From Phlebiopsis flavidoalba (Eukaryota > Basidiomycota > Agaricomycetes > Polyporales > Phanerochaetaceae), in the NCBI GenBank assembly GCA_035772785.1, contig JAOCPU010000035.1:186001-250000 (forward strand): 64,000 nt of DNA, read 5' to 3'. Position 1 is the stretch's first letter; every line of letters begins with the position of its first letter. Made by a program: the position numbers and the translations under genes. Of the stretch, positions 12,901-25,131 are shown in pieces. Under the pieces are notes generated by a model, which saw only the letters and a list, made by a program, of their open reading frames with translations, searched no databases and was not told the DNA's origin.

Positions 12901-13843
12901 TGCATCGTTCGCAGTTTCCTGCGCTTATGTATTAACGTGGTACAGGTCCTCCTCCTCACTTGAACCTCCCCGCTCCGCTTTCAGTTCCCCTAAAAAAATC
13001 GGATGTCAATGAAATCCAAGGTTTCTGTTGTCGTGATCTATTCGAGGATCGTGCATATGGCAAGAAAGTTCTTGCGTAACATTCGCGTAAATAACCTCAT
13101 CAGAGGGAGATAGTCTAATGGTTGAATAGCCCTGAAACAGAGGAGCTGAGATCACTTCTGTGGACAGGAGATCCGCAACGGTAGCACTCACCCTTGTCGA
13201 TCTTGCTCGACCATCTAGAGATATGAAATTCCTAGAAGGCTAGATGCAGCACGGGACGGACGTTTATACCCATTTTATACCCTTTGTATCAATATATACA
13301 GTATCGTCGGCTGAAGTCGGCCTGAAGTAATGACACCGCACATAGGCAATCATACTACAAGCGTTATAAATATGATAATACATAGCTAAGACTGCGAGTT
13401 CATGTTAGCTAGGGCGTTGACTGCGGAGACACCATACGACGCTTCGAAGTCCGGCGGGGCGCGTCTGTTTAAATTATGTAACCGACGTGTGATAAACTTG
13501 AGGATCGGGATCAGGATCTATAAACCCAAGACGCGAACCGCGACTGCGCGGACCGCGACCGCGTCTTCATTTTCACTCCACCATGTGTGCCACCCATGAA
13601 AAGTTCGACATGACCTTGCAATCCGGCCGAAGAAACTGAAGCGAAAAATCAGTGAGTCATAGACACTCGGGTCGCGTTCCGAAGGTCGCATGTAAGTCAT
13701 GTGCTCGCAGAATCTTACGCAGGTGATTGGGAAGACTGAGAGGGCCGACCACAGGAGGCTACCGTCGGCTGTGTAGAACTCGAAAACGGAACGGGATAGA
13801 TGGACCTTGGATCTTACAGCGAAGGGATCTCTCTGAGACCGCA
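9982..13843. other. 3.9 kb stretch without a recognisable gene
   Basis: Short reading frames (up to 135 residues) occur on both strands, but none carries a motif I can name and intron signals are not consistent. The piece at 10278-10523 (YGTDYDGQQGIHF) and the piece at 11093-11467 read somewhat like protein. A T-rich patch lies at 10611-10650. The region may hold a rapidly evolving or degenerate gene or an old element remnant. Confidence 0.4.
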
Positions 13844-15508
13844 ATGGACCGGCTTGGCCTCACTGAGGAGTATCATCATCATCTGGCGACGCCGATTCAC
13901 AGACTGCCTTACGAGCTCTTGGGGCTAATCTTCGAGAATGTGGTGTTGACTCAGCCAAGAAACTGCCTCAAAAGCTGCTCTGGTACTCGCTACTAGTTTG
14001 CTCCCGCTTGGCGTTCTGTCCTACCCTCCCTTTTGGCTGTCCTGCGTTATGGAGTATAATCGACCGACCATAAAAAAGGGGCTTCCGACCATGGGCCCAA
14101 AACGAAGTGTGTAGCCAAATGTAAATTATTAGTTCGCGACAGGTCGCAGGGTCTCCCATTGACATTGATCTCTTGCAAATATTTTCACGGACCAATTTGC
14201 TCGAGGGTTTCTGGCTTCGGCATTTTGCACCTGGCCGAAACTGTCTCGAGATTGTCTTTCCAGGCCATTATAGTCCTGTGTCTGGTCGCGACCCAGTCGA
14301 ATCTGTTACCAGCCTCCTCAACACGGTGTCTACAGTGGAGTATCCTCTCCTGAAGAGATTTAACCTGCGACATTGGGTACCCCGATCCGAGATTGCCTGC
14401 CACACGTTCTTGAGACAACCTTCCTCGGGAAGCAAACCCCTTCGCTGCGAAACCATAACCCCACATGCCAACTCTCGTCGGCGTACGTCTGCCTTGGAAT
14501 CGTAGCATTTCTCTCCAATCTTCATACTCTCGTATTATGGAGATGCCCTCTGGAAGCGGAGTCCCCCTACGACGATGAGATCTGTCACATACTACGAGAC
14601 TCTCCGCGCGTCTCAGGGAATTTTGTGCTGGTCTCTGCGCCCCAACGGATAGGCGGCGCGTAACATCATCGGGGTTGCTAGCAGAACATTATTCCGCCCC
14701 CACGCCACCGGGGATTACATCAATTTGCCCTATCTACGTCTCCCTCCGCCTGGCCGTTAGCGCCGATGTGGCACATCATATCCTTTCCTCTATCACCGCT
14801 AGTCTTCTAGAGAAAGTGGACCTTTGGATCCATGCAAGAAACGAGCCCGAGGTGGTCCAGATGCTATCACTGCCAGAGATGGTGCCTCAGTCTGTCTTCT
14901 CCCCCTTACACGCTCTCCTGTATATGGTCGAAAATAGTGACGTCAAACTCGATATGGGCGGTATTAGCTGTCATGGCCTGGGCCCTGGGAAGTCACGCGC
15001 ATCCTCCTTTTCGTTTGTTTGGGTCCTCAAGCAAGTTCACGCTGCAACCGTTGCGGATGGCGTCAAGAAAAGAATGCGTGAACTCCATAGGCAACAGGAT
15101 GGCACCGTTCATACAACCGTCGACTTTCGCAAACATTGGCATTGAGGGGCTTCTACGGAGACGGCTCGCCAGACCTCTCACGGACGTTCGCAATGGATGC
15201 CCCGTATAACGACGAACTCAACAGCGACGAATAACATACGAGCTCCGTACAACTTTACGGAATTGATACTAAGACATGCTCATCTGAGTGTGGAAGCATT
15301 CGACCGGATTGTGCTATGGTGCACGTGTCACAAGAGCTCTTTGCAGAAAGTTGACTTCTACCGGACCACATTCAGTGTCGACAAACGTAAAGAAACCGAA
15401 AAGATAACGCGCAAACTTGAAGAGCTCGCTTCGAACATGAGGGTGACAATTACCCAGGGCTCCTATCGGTTTCAGGGAGAGGAAATCGAACAGGTTATGT
15501 CTCTGTGA
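13844..15508 (+). CDS. F-box domain protein with leucine-rich region
   Basis: The ATG at 13844 begins MDRLGLTEEYHHH and leads into an F-box, PIHRLPYELLGLIFENVV. The WYSLLVCSR...ALWSII sequence that normally follows the F-box in agaricomycete proteins appears near 13985-14060 after a frame change. The middle carries leucine-rich pieces: PLLKRFNLRHW (14350), SNLHTLVLWRCPLE with YDDEICHILRDSPR (about 14520-14610), and SADVAHHILSSITASLLEKVDLWI (about 14760). The C terminus (RHAHLSVEAFDRIVLW, TRKLEELASNMRVTI) ends at 15506-15508. An intron-free gene with about six frame shifts is the simplest reading. The role is probably an SCF substrate receptor; the target is unknown. Confidence 0.62.
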
Positions 15509-15873
15509 ATTTGGTCTACCCCTTTCTCGCGTTGTGTAGATTATCAATCCTCGTGGAACCATCTTTTACACCCTAACTTCAACTTCGTGATTTATGCTAT
15601 CGGCGACCATGGAGCAATCCTGCCGCCGTTTCACAAGCAGGATCCACGGCTCGGATGCAAGGTATCTATGCACGTCCTTACGTTAAGATATTGCACCCAG
15701 TAACCGAAATTCTTCGTCGGGCGCACACCCGCCCCCAAATACCCATATATACGTGAAGGAGATTGAAATATGTGGGAGAAAAATCCGAACAAAAAGTCTC
15801 CTCATAACAAATAACACCATAGCAGGTATGCAGCAAATAAAAATCAAGGGCCGACACAACCTCCGCATGCACA
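15509..15873. other. Intergenic between convergent genes
   Basis: This holds the 3' regions of the plus-strand F-box gene and the minus-strand golgin. No other feature is recognised. Confidence 0.5.
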
Positions 15874-17706
15874 TCATGCCTCCTCTGTCCGACGCCCCCT
15901 CCACCGCTCTGCCTTTCCCCTTTCCCGCCGGCGGCGGCTGGTCGAGCGTGAGGTGAGGTTCGGTGAGCTCGACATTGCTGCGGCAGAGGAGAACGGACGG
16001 AAGGCGCCGACCACCCTTGAGCGACCCTGGGGAGAGGTAAACGGGCGAGGAGGGTTTTGTGCGTCGGTGTCGGCGGGAGGGATGTGTTCTGCCGCGAGTT
16101 CGGTGAACGGGGTGAGACGGGGGTGGATGTACCGTCCCCTGAGCCAGTCCTCTGTGAGTAGAAACTCGACCCACAGAAAAACGTGAGAATGACTGGATTG
16201 AGAGTAGCATTAACTGACTGGTCAATAAAAAAGATAACGTGTGCACGCGCACCTCGGTTTCGTCCGTCTTTTCGAGCTCTGGAGATTGCGCCTTGCCGGT
16301 CGCCCGTCCCCCATATCGAGGAGCCGGTAGACGGAAGTGTCACCACCCTTCCGCTGCAGCCCAGCCTTTTCTCTCTCGTCGTCGTTCCATTGAAGGACTG
16401 AAGCGAGGAGAGATAGCATCTCAAACCGCTTAGAGTCCGCCCGTGGGGTCGTAAGGAAGGAAGCAGTACGTTCGTGACAAGTCTTCGATCGACGTTAGTG
16501 TCAGTTGATGAACGACGCAGTCGGCGAAGGCTTCCATGAGGTGCTCGTTCATGATCACGGCTAGCAGAAGAGATCCTCAGCTTGAACAGTCGATCGAGAT
16601 CAGAGGGGTTCGGGTACCAACCTTCGTGACGAAGTTTTTGCCAATCAATAGGTTTTCTCCTTGACTTCTTTCTCGAGTTGTTGTGTTCGGGTAGAATTCG
16701 TGGAGGACTCTTCTAATTGCATCTGTGGGAAGGGCGCTCAGTTGTGCTCGATATTTCGCATGAGAAGTCTTTACCTCAGCCTGAAGTGCTCTGTGTTTGA
16801 ACTCGGCGAGAGACTGGGTTACTTGCGTGAACCTTGCCTCGTAGTCCTTGACCGCATCGTGCAACTCGTGGTCCTTCGCTAATAGCTGTCAGCTTCAGAT
16901 GTAGCGCGTAGCGGCATGTCCCCTCACCTGCTTGGAAGTCTTCAAGCACTGACTGAAGATTGTTGACCTTCTCCTGTTCGGTCTGGAGAGCTATAGCTTC
17001 CCGCTCCCTTGCCTCCCGTTCGATTTCAAGGTCACGCCGTATGCTATCCAACATACTCTTCGCCTCATCCGCCACGATGTGCTCCTGTAGTGCTTTTCGC
17101 TCCCACTCATCGCGATCTATTCGAACTTGCTCCAATTCTCCTTGAATCCCTCATCGTAATTCGCGTTTCTCGTAGGAACACTTCCTGCGCATTCTCTTGG
17201 AGCGCCCTGCTTCGCATAGCCTCAAGCTCTCGGGACGCACGCTTCGCTTCTCTTCGTTTCGACGCTATGAGCTCAGCTTTCAGCGTATCAACTGTGACAC
17301 TTAAATCTTCATTCTGCACTGATAGTTGTTGCACGAGCTGTTCCTTGACGGTCGAGTTCTTCCTATGCGAGACTCAGGTCGTAACGCTGTCTTCACATTC
17401 ACACAAGGCAGTACGTACGTGCGTCCTGCTTCAAGCTTATTTAGTCCCAAACATTCGTTTCCGCATCGCTGTAAGCTTCGCAAGGAGATATTATTGTACT
17501 GCGCAGCGAGCGCGTCCTTCTCCTGCCGCGCCCTCTCGAGCTGTGCCTGCAGTCGTTCCACAGGATCCATGTCTGCGAGGGCTGCTTGGTCGTCGACATC
17601 ATGCGCGTCTCCATTGAGACCCTTGGTCGGTGATGGTGACGAGAGTCGTTCAGAGTCCCAGAGAAGACCGGACACCATTCGTATCGTGAGCCGGTGGCGA
17701 AGACAT
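15874..17706 (-). CDS. GRIP-domain golgin (Imh1-like)
   Basis: A long coiled-coil protein with a GRIP-like C-terminal region, expected to tether vesicles at the trans-Golgi through an Arl-type GTPase. From the ATG complementary to 17704-17706, the N-terminal part includes DPVERLQAQLERARQEKDAL. Coiled coil follows: QLSVQNEDLSVTVDTLKAEL, ASRELEAMRSRALQENAQEV, DLEIEREAREREA, EKVNNLQSVLEDFQAG and TQVTQSLAEFKHRALQAEV. The GRIP-type segment lies at about 16330-16420 (RFEMLSLLASVLQWNDDERE). A Ser/Pro/Arg-rich tail ends in RRTEEA at the TGA on 15874-15876, after WVEFLLTE. Introns are likely near 16880-16930 and 17410-17470. At least six one-base shifts occur. It diverges from the membrane/WD40 gene, with about 0.8 kb between them. 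Confidence 0.82.
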
Positions 17707-18490
17707 GATTGCAAGAGCGTGGCGGCGCGTCCGGATAGCAGCGCCCAGATGCGGGCTATTGACCGTGGAAAGGCAAAGTCTTCAAAACCCCAAGGACCGT
17801 GGTAATCATGACCGTGGGAATAGCTCTACATGTTACCGCCCATTCACATCTACCCCTGAGGCAGTACATGGTTCCCTCTTACCATTCACCATATGGATAT
17901 ATGCGCTACCTCTTGATGCTAGTATATTTTAGCTTTCATTCTGGTCACTAACAACGGACTAATAAGCAGCTGTCGCTCTTGAAGAACACAAATAATACGA
18001 TAACTTGGAACGCATGAAATGTGCATTTCACATTTGAGCAATCAGGAGGCGTATGTTATGCCTTCTCGGAACTCGTGCTTCACGCATTCTTGCTGAGCAT
18101 AGTAGTCAAAATGACAACGTCGGGCCTCCATCAATTGCCGTTAAGCACTCACGAATTTGTAGTTTCTCGCGATTGCCCGAGGGCTGCCCGACGGATTGTA
18201 CCCCCAAAAATAGCTCATGGAACTGAATGCGACCATGGTAAGTATGCGGATGCTCTAGAGGAAGAGTACTCTGTCAACTTACATACATTGCTGTATATCC
18301 AGGCGTACATGCCGACTTTCGCGCACACGGCCGAGGAACTTTAATCACGACGACAGCCGGATGAAGCCAAGTCATCATCAATTCATTATGCCAAAATCTG
18401 CCAAGGTTTCCAGACATGACCAAAAACACGCTATTAGTCGACGTTGGCAGGGATGTCGTCCTACCCTGAAGGCCTGACCTTTGGGCAGCC
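17707..18490. promoter_or_regulatory. Divergent promoter region (golgin / membrane-WD40 gene)
   Basis: About 0.8 kb separates two divergently read genes. No convincing TATA box or other named element stands out. A 107-residue plus-strand frame at 18021-18344 has no motif and I do not call it a gene. Confidence 0.35.
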
Positions 18491-21400
18491 TTGAACATCT
18501 GGAGCCTTCCTCCGAGCATTCCATCGGTCAAAGTTAGTGAACTCGCAGCACTTTCCGTTGAGCATATGAACGCACAGGGCGCAAGTAAGCAGGTCATCAT
18601 GCGGCGTGGCGCGGAGAGCGCGTTCACCGAGCTCGTTGGCCAATGGACGCGACGCATCAAACCAGCCCGCAAGACCGGCCAACTCTTCCATCACGGCCAG
18701 ATCGACAGTTGTTGTAGAGCGCTGGCACGGTAGACGCTCCCCGAGGGTCTCTCCCTTCTCGACCACGACCTTCCCTCTCCTCTAAGCCCTGCGCCCCCGT
18801 ATCGTGTTCTTCGCTGCGCACGATTACCTAGCCCAGGTTCACGACCTGCACGCTTTCTTACGATCCACCAAGACTAATCTGAACGCTGGCGCGATCGCCG
18901 CTTGGGATTACGTCGCAAACCACACATACGCCACCACGCCCTTGCAATTTCTACGCGAGATAATATATAAGGGATGGGTCGAGGTGAGTGTTTCTTCGTA
19001 TGACTCCGTGACTTGCTCATGTATTCGTTATCACGAGCAGCAGAGCAGCTAGCTCCAGGTTACAACCTTGCACCTCTACCTGGTACCGCGCCGGCAGGAC
19101 TATACACGGCCGATGGCGCGAAGAGTAAACGGAAGCAGACGCTCTTGAGTCTGTTGGATGCCTTGCATGAGCTGAGTAGGGATGGAGAGCTGGAAGTTGG
19201 CGGTACGTGTCCGCTTTGCTAAGCGTATGGTATGTCTCCTGATTGCGGCCACTCAAGGAGGCAATATTCAACAGCCCAGTTTTGAAGACGACAGGGATGT
19301 CCGTGAGTTCCAGCCCCCTCGCGTTATTCTGACCACTGGGAAAAGTCTCACATTCGCTTCCTTAGCCACCGTTGACGAACACCTTCAGAAGGTTGGCGCA
19401 GATGCCTTCAACAAGTTCGAGAGGTGAATGCACTTTCCCATTTGTCGTAACAAAATCGACTTACGCCTAATCCTAGACGTATCATCAGCCTCGATAAAGA
19501 AGTACGATATGTGACCGTTGCTGCCTCCCTCTACGTAACCCTAACGTTGGCCTTATATTATTAGCTCAGGAACTTCGCCAACGCGGCCCGGCAACTCGGT
19601 TCCTCCGTGGGTATTCTGTCCTCATCCTTCCACCTTCGGGAACGCCTTGCGCAGATTCTCTTCCTGTTTCGCGAGAACGCTGCAGACCTGTTCCCTCGGA
19701 AGGTGCAGAGGCGGCCAAGGGATGCCGTAATGAACCCGAGTGTGCGCCCGCGGAGAAAGGCAAAGACGCCGCTGTTGCACGTCACGAGACCCGAAATCCT
19801 GAGAGGACCTGGACGCAGAAGACTTCCCAGACCAGTTGCGATGCTTTGCGGACGATGTCATCACCTTCCTGGATTGCTTGAACGAGTTTCCAGAGTTCAC
19901 AGATGAAGCCGTGAATGGATCTATCATAGCTCTTGATGGAGATTTGAAGGTGTGCTATATCAGTCTTGCTGACATTCACCAGATGGCTTATACAAGACAT
20001 TAGTACTGGGCTTCCTGTTTGAAAGCCTACGAAGGACAATTCAAATATCCAGCCGTCCAGAGATACCTCCACGATCTTTCCTCAGAGATGGGGAGAACAC
20101 ATAGACAGCATTACATCGTCACTCTCCGTGTTCATAGAGATCGGTCCGTCTCACCAGTTGTGCTTGAGAAGTTGTCACCCATGTGTTAACCTAGTCCTGG
20201 AATGCCACAGGCGTTCCCACCATTCGCTTTGCACAGAAACATGCTGCTGCGAACCTGCTCAACTTGTCGACTGTCGCGACATTCTTTTCTGCTGTCACCG
20301 CGACAAACGATGCAGTTCTCATTTGACCAGACCGACACTCGCTTGGCGAATAGTGTGAATGGTTTTCTGGTTCACGTCTCTCGTGTTCAGAATTGGTGCA
20401 GCCGTCAACAGCTTGCTCGGTCTTACGTGGAAGCAAGCGATGTAGTAAGTCATCGCTCGCCGAATTTGCATGTTATTCATCTTAATGAACACTATTTTAG
20501 TCGCTCACCAGGGCATCGAGTACCTTGGTGGGTACTGATCTGGATCAAAACGGTCTCCCTTGGTATTCCTGGTACTCTCAGTTGCCTGCTTTTCGATGGG
20601 ACTAGTTCTCTTCGCCTACTCGTCCAACCAGCATCGAATCACGTCGACGGTCACTACCGTTTTTTTCCGCTTTCAGTTGCTTCGGCTTGACAGCCGTGTC
20701 CTTTTTGGTTTGCCTCTGAACGATGGGCCTTCACTCGACACAAGGGCGAGAAGTGGCTGGCAGACGTCCTCTCAGAAACTAGGGTCAGCATGTACGGGCT
20801 CCCCGGCGTTGCTTGGTGTGTTCGGGAGCCTCGTCAGTTCGCATCAAAGGTGGCATACTGGAGTCGCAGACGTTACCACGACGTCAGTGATTACTTCACC
20901 GGGTTCGTGCAATGGATTTCGGCCAAGTTACACATGGGCAAGGCGCCAGAACATCGAGTCCTCGGAAGGCAGCGAAACAAAAGTCACCCACTTCCCCCCC
21001 CAGTACTACACTCCCACACCCCTATCACTGCGAGAGCATCGAGGTTCGGACGCTACAGCTCAAGTGCTTACTCCGATTTCAGAACGAGCTCCATCGACTG
21101 TGGACGGACTCGACGATGGAACAGTGATCAGCGACGGAGGTCTCTCGCCCCCAAACTCCCCGATCCTTACCAGCCCGGCAAAAAACCCGTTTCCATAATC
21201 TCGTACGCTCAGTGATCATGTTGCGCACTGCTTCAAGTGCGTCCTCTGCCATGACGTCCCCAAGACGTCAGCGCACAATATCTTCCGAGAAGAACGGCAA
21301 GCCGGCTGAGCCCGACGGGCATGATTCGGGGCTCCAGAGTGGCTTCGCTCATCCCGAAGCTGAAGCTTATGGAAAGCTACATTGACCTTGCAATGGCGCA

Positions 21401-23182
21401 TCAAGCACTCGTGAGGCATCTTCAATTCTCTCCCGATGGTAAATATTTGGCGACGTCCAGGTACGTGTTTGGTTTGCCAAACGTCGGTTTCAGCCCGCTA
21501 ATTATATCTGCGACAGTTGGGACAGAACATCAGTCATCTTCCGCATCGGAGTGAGTGAGTATATCCTCGCGACCTCGTCGACATTTCCTTCTCATACACA
21601 TCTCTCAGGACATGAACCAACCGGATCCTATTAGGTCACATATCGGATACTCGCGCATCCTCAAGGATTTGTCGGCCAGGTAGCATGGTAAGTGGTCCTC
21701 ACCTCCCTGGGGTGTTAGAGCTCACCTCGGGTCCTCTAGGTCCCCCAGCGGTCATCAATTGCTCACGAAAATGAATCGAGGAATGAAGGTCTGGACTGAG
21801 GTACGCTCTTGGCGCTCCCCAATCGCGAGCGAATGCATGCTAAGTGCCTCGACAGGACGGCGTGTGCAAGAAGACCATTGACCGCAAGCACAATGTGCAG
21901 TCAATCGCATGGCTGCCTGGTGGCGAAGGTGCGTTCCGCCTATCAGACGTGATTGGCACCACTCAAGTTTGGAGGCCACTGTAGCGTTCCTGTCCGTCGA
22001 GGGTAGCTACGTCACAAAGCTTGTGCGTATGATCTGCACATCCCATTCGCAACATACTGACTCGCTTCACCCCAGGATACAAACGGAAATGTATGTCTTG
22101 ACATATCGGGTCGATCGCCCATGTACTTACTTCGTTTACGGCAGATCCTAGACCAGTACCACCTACATCGCATGATCTTACACGACGTCGCAGTGACAGT
22201 CGATAGTCATAGAATGTTGTGTGTTGGCACATTGACTGCATCTGTTGACGGCCTACAACCTAGAAAGAGTCGCGCTGAGAAACAAATCATAGGTCAGTCT
22301 TTATACCAGTCTTTACGGCTCTTTGGCTCATGGCGCTCGCACATTGCCAGTATATAATTTGGAAAAATGTGAAATTGAGAAGTGAGTGTTCTGCTGATGA
22401 CGCGAGATTTCCGCGGATTGCGTGCTAATGTATTGTAGCCGTGTCCCTGTCTTGCATGAAGTCCGCGATATTACGATGGCACGAACAGGCGACGTCGCCC
22501 TTGTCAGTTACGAGAATAAGGTTGGTATTTCAAACGCTTCCAACGTCGGACATCGTTAATATTATAATCTACAGGCTCCTCCTCAACTCTGGAAAGTAGA
22601 AATTATCAAAGACAATTCGGCTCGGCTTTCGCTACGACATACGTACATGCCAAAGGTGACTGTTGAACTTCGCCCGGCCCAAGTTACTTCGGTGGCAAGA
22701 ATGATCAATTGGTGCTCTGTGCGGGCAAAGGTATGTTTTCTATCACTGAGGTTTCGCTTTACTCAACAGGTGCTTAGCTGGTGATATCCACGTGTGGGAT
22801 CGAGAGTCGGCGGCGCTACTGCATCACATCCGACCTCAGGCATTTGGCAGCGGTGACCTCACGTGTATAGCATGGAACCCAACCGCCGACCCCGTTCATG
22901 TTTGCAACAGGCACACACGACGGCGCGGTCAAGATCTGGACAGTCCCTCCACCCATTGCTCACATTCTCGAAGACGACGTGCCACATAGCCGCGCACCCA
23001 GCACGCATCCACCACCTAGCCCACGCACGGCTTCGCCATCAGTCCTTGAGACAGAGTTCCGGACGGATAGCCCCTCCACTGCCGACACTCACGAAGGGGC
23101 CATGTCTTTCAGCAGCCAGCAGGTTGATTCGTTTACTAGGGAACGATCTGTAGCGTTCCTGCGGGTCCCTGGACCTCCATGA
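18491..23182 (+). CDS. Large membrane protein with C-terminal WD40 repeats (predicted single gene)
   Basis: The N-terminal part contains DYLAQVHDLHAFL, NLNAGAIAAWDYV and a highly protein-like block NAARQLGSSVGILSSSFHLR followed by RENAADLFPRKV (19575-19710). A membrane module follows at about 20180-20720 (WVLIWIKTVSL, LSVACFSMGLVLFAY, RITSTVTTVF). A Ser/Pro-rich linker then leads into WD40 repeats: ALVRHLQFSPDGKYLATS (21408), WDRTSVIFRIG (21522), GFVGQVAWSPSGHQLLTK (21669), GVCKKTIDRKHNVQSIAWLP (21862), DIHVWDRESAALLHHI and DLTCIAWNPTADP (22780-22890). It ends RERSVAFLRVPGPP at 23180-23182. The WD repeats resemble the WDR26/Gid7 type. Introns include one near 18982-19050 and one near 19950-20005. 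The linker runs past the apparent stop at 21198 in another frame with no gap, so one gene is preferred over two. The exact start is uncertain. Confidence 0.7.
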
Positions 23183-23274
23183 TATACGAAACGACGAGAT
23201 GAAAAAAACTTTCAATCACGACTATAAACGGGATGGATTTTGCATCGACTTTTATGTATGTACGATATTAATGT

Positions 23275-24440
23275 CTAGCACGAACCGTAGGACTGCCACA
23301 TCGCATAGTTGTATATTATTCCACAAGCATATTTGTCTACGCGCGATCTCCTCAATGCTACTTGTTGGTCACGTAAAAACGACTTGGAAGTAGGTGCGAA
23401 CGCCATGCGTATGGTTTTGTCCAATGCAACCGCCATTTCGAAGGGTACGCTGTGTGAATCCACAGCGATATTAATCGATCAAGAGCCGTACTACTCCTCC
23501 GTGTTTTCTGTGCCGCAGGCTTCGCAGGTATCCCGGTGAGGAGCTGGTGAAGACTCTCTCCTTCCCGCCAGCGCCACTGTTGCTTCTTTTCCTCTGTGTT
23601 AAAACCGGAAAGTATCACTCGGGGAGGCATGAATCTCGCCCCGAAGAGATCCTTTTCTTCGAACTTGAAATCGGTAGTAAGTATTGGTCGGAGACTGTCC
23701 CACCTGACGAGAAACAAACTTGTTCGTGACCAAGCCATCGATTCCCATCGAAGCCTCCTTGTGGCCTCCCAGCCACAGTACCCACGAACCCAGTCTGTAT
23801 TGGCGGCAGCTCCGCCTCAGGTATCTCCTTATGCCTAGCGTCCATTTCCTCCGCATCCCACCAGAGAACATGTGTCCAAATGCTTGAAAGTGCCTTCACG
23901 TACACTGTCGTGATTATCACGAATCCAGTTGTTCATGCGAATCCCTAGGTTATGAGAAAAGTCTCTAGCTTTGACTACTTTCGAGAGGACCTCCCAGTCG
24001 GCTTTAGTAAAATCAATTTGTTCGAACGTGGCAAGTTCTCCTGTATCAATCCCGTGCGGCCCAGCGAAGACTTGACTGTCGTTTCAAGTGTCGTGAAGAA
24101 GCCTTCCATGAGCGTCCTGTTTTCGTCGATGTCCAGTTAATGTCCCATGAGGCGCGTAAAAGACTCACTCAGACATGATGGGTAACGGTCCAGGGATTTG
24201 GGGCTCAGCTCGTTCACTAAGGCGCAGGAGCCACGCCAACAAGTTCGCGTATCGTTTGGTGATTTTTGAGCGTCATCCGGGATATGTTAGCGCGCCTGTG
24301 AGCATGAGTTCTGTGCACGATATCGACTGCATAAACTGGCACAATATACGTGTCTGAGGTTGTGGTACACTGGACAACACAAAGTCTCGCACCTCCGCAC
24401 GCATGTCAGTGACAGGCAGTTGAAAGGGAAGGGGTAATCC
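23275..24440 (-). CDS. Unidentified intron-containing gene
   Basis: Minus-strand pieces read like protein and sit next to plausible splice sites. They include RAEVRDFVLSSVPQPQTRIL (about 24330-24400), a piece with GELATFEQIDFTKADWEVLS (about 23985-24045), and KALSSIWTHVLWWDAEEMDA (about 23840-23895). Nearer the 3' side come PPRVILSGFNTEEKKQQWRW and ALDRLISLW (about 23480-23640). A gtgagt donor near 24167 and an acceptor near 24121 suggest one intron. I do not recognise the family. The boundaries are rough, several frame changes are needed, and the gene would be convergent with the WD40 gene that ends at 23182. Confidence 0.3.
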
Positions 24441-24517
24441 ATAGATTCGAGTAGCAAAAAATACAATACAGTAATGCAATACAATCGAGAGATAATAATG
24501 ATACACAACAAACGAAT

Positions 24518-25131
24518 CTACTTGGCACCCGCGCTCGAGAACTATGAGCTGAATGTCAGCGGTGCATGTAGTAATGGAGGATCAAACAAACTTGCCTTGG
24601 TAACCGACTTGGTACCTTCGGAGATGGCGTGCTTGGCAAGCTCACCAGGAAGAATGAGGCGAACAGCAGTCTGAATCTCGCGCGAGGAGATCGTCGACTT
24701 CTTGGAGTACGACGCGAGCTCTTGAGATACACAGATTAGCATTTATTCATGTAAATGTAGTCGCGAACGTACTCGATGCCTCGGTGGCAATGCGCTCGAA
24801 GATGTCGTTTCACGAAAGAGTTGAGAATGGCCATCGCCTTGTGGAGATACGATACCAGTATCAGGGTGGACCTGCTTGAGGACTGCGCGGCGTCAGAGTG
24901 CGTCGCAGTGGGCATAGTCTACACTGCAAAGCTCACCCTTGTAGATGTAAGAGGGTTAAGTCTCCTTGCGGATCTTCTTGCGCCGCTTCTTCTTGTCGCC
25001 GTCAGCGCCAGAGGCAGCAGGCTTAGAGGTCTTCTTCGCCGCTTGGACTCAGTGGTCGTCCCTTAGCGGGAGCCTTGGAAGCAGTGGAGGCGGGGGCCTT
25101 TCCGGCAGTGGATGCGGGCGTTGGGTGCCAT
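24518..25131 (-). CDS. Histone H2B
   Basis: Core histone H2B, which pairs with H2A in the nucleosome. The Ala/Pro/Lys-rich N-terminal tail starts at the ATG complementary to 25129-25131. The fold follows: [73 protein letters not shown] and [14 protein letters not shown]. The last exon is only 24 nt (FSSAGAK plus stop at 24518-24520). Introns are at 24883-24936 (54 nt), 24721-24772 (52 nt) and 24542-24595 (54 nt). The last begins GCAAGT, an AG|GC donor with a ctgac branch site. Single-base errors break the N-terminal tail, the ETYSSY site and the region around GIS..KAMAIL. No residue loss in the fold points to decay. It shares its promoter with H2A. Confidence 0.95.

Noticed and set aside
13080..13190. 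Possible tRNA-like fold
   Set aside because: Text resembling a D-arm is present, but there is no matching acceptor stem or GTTCRA T-loop.
21198..21220. A 20-bp gap between two separate genes (membrane protein and WD40 protein)
   Set aside because: The linker sequence continues through this point in another frame, and 20 bp would leave no room for a terminator and promoter; one gene with a one-base error is simpler.
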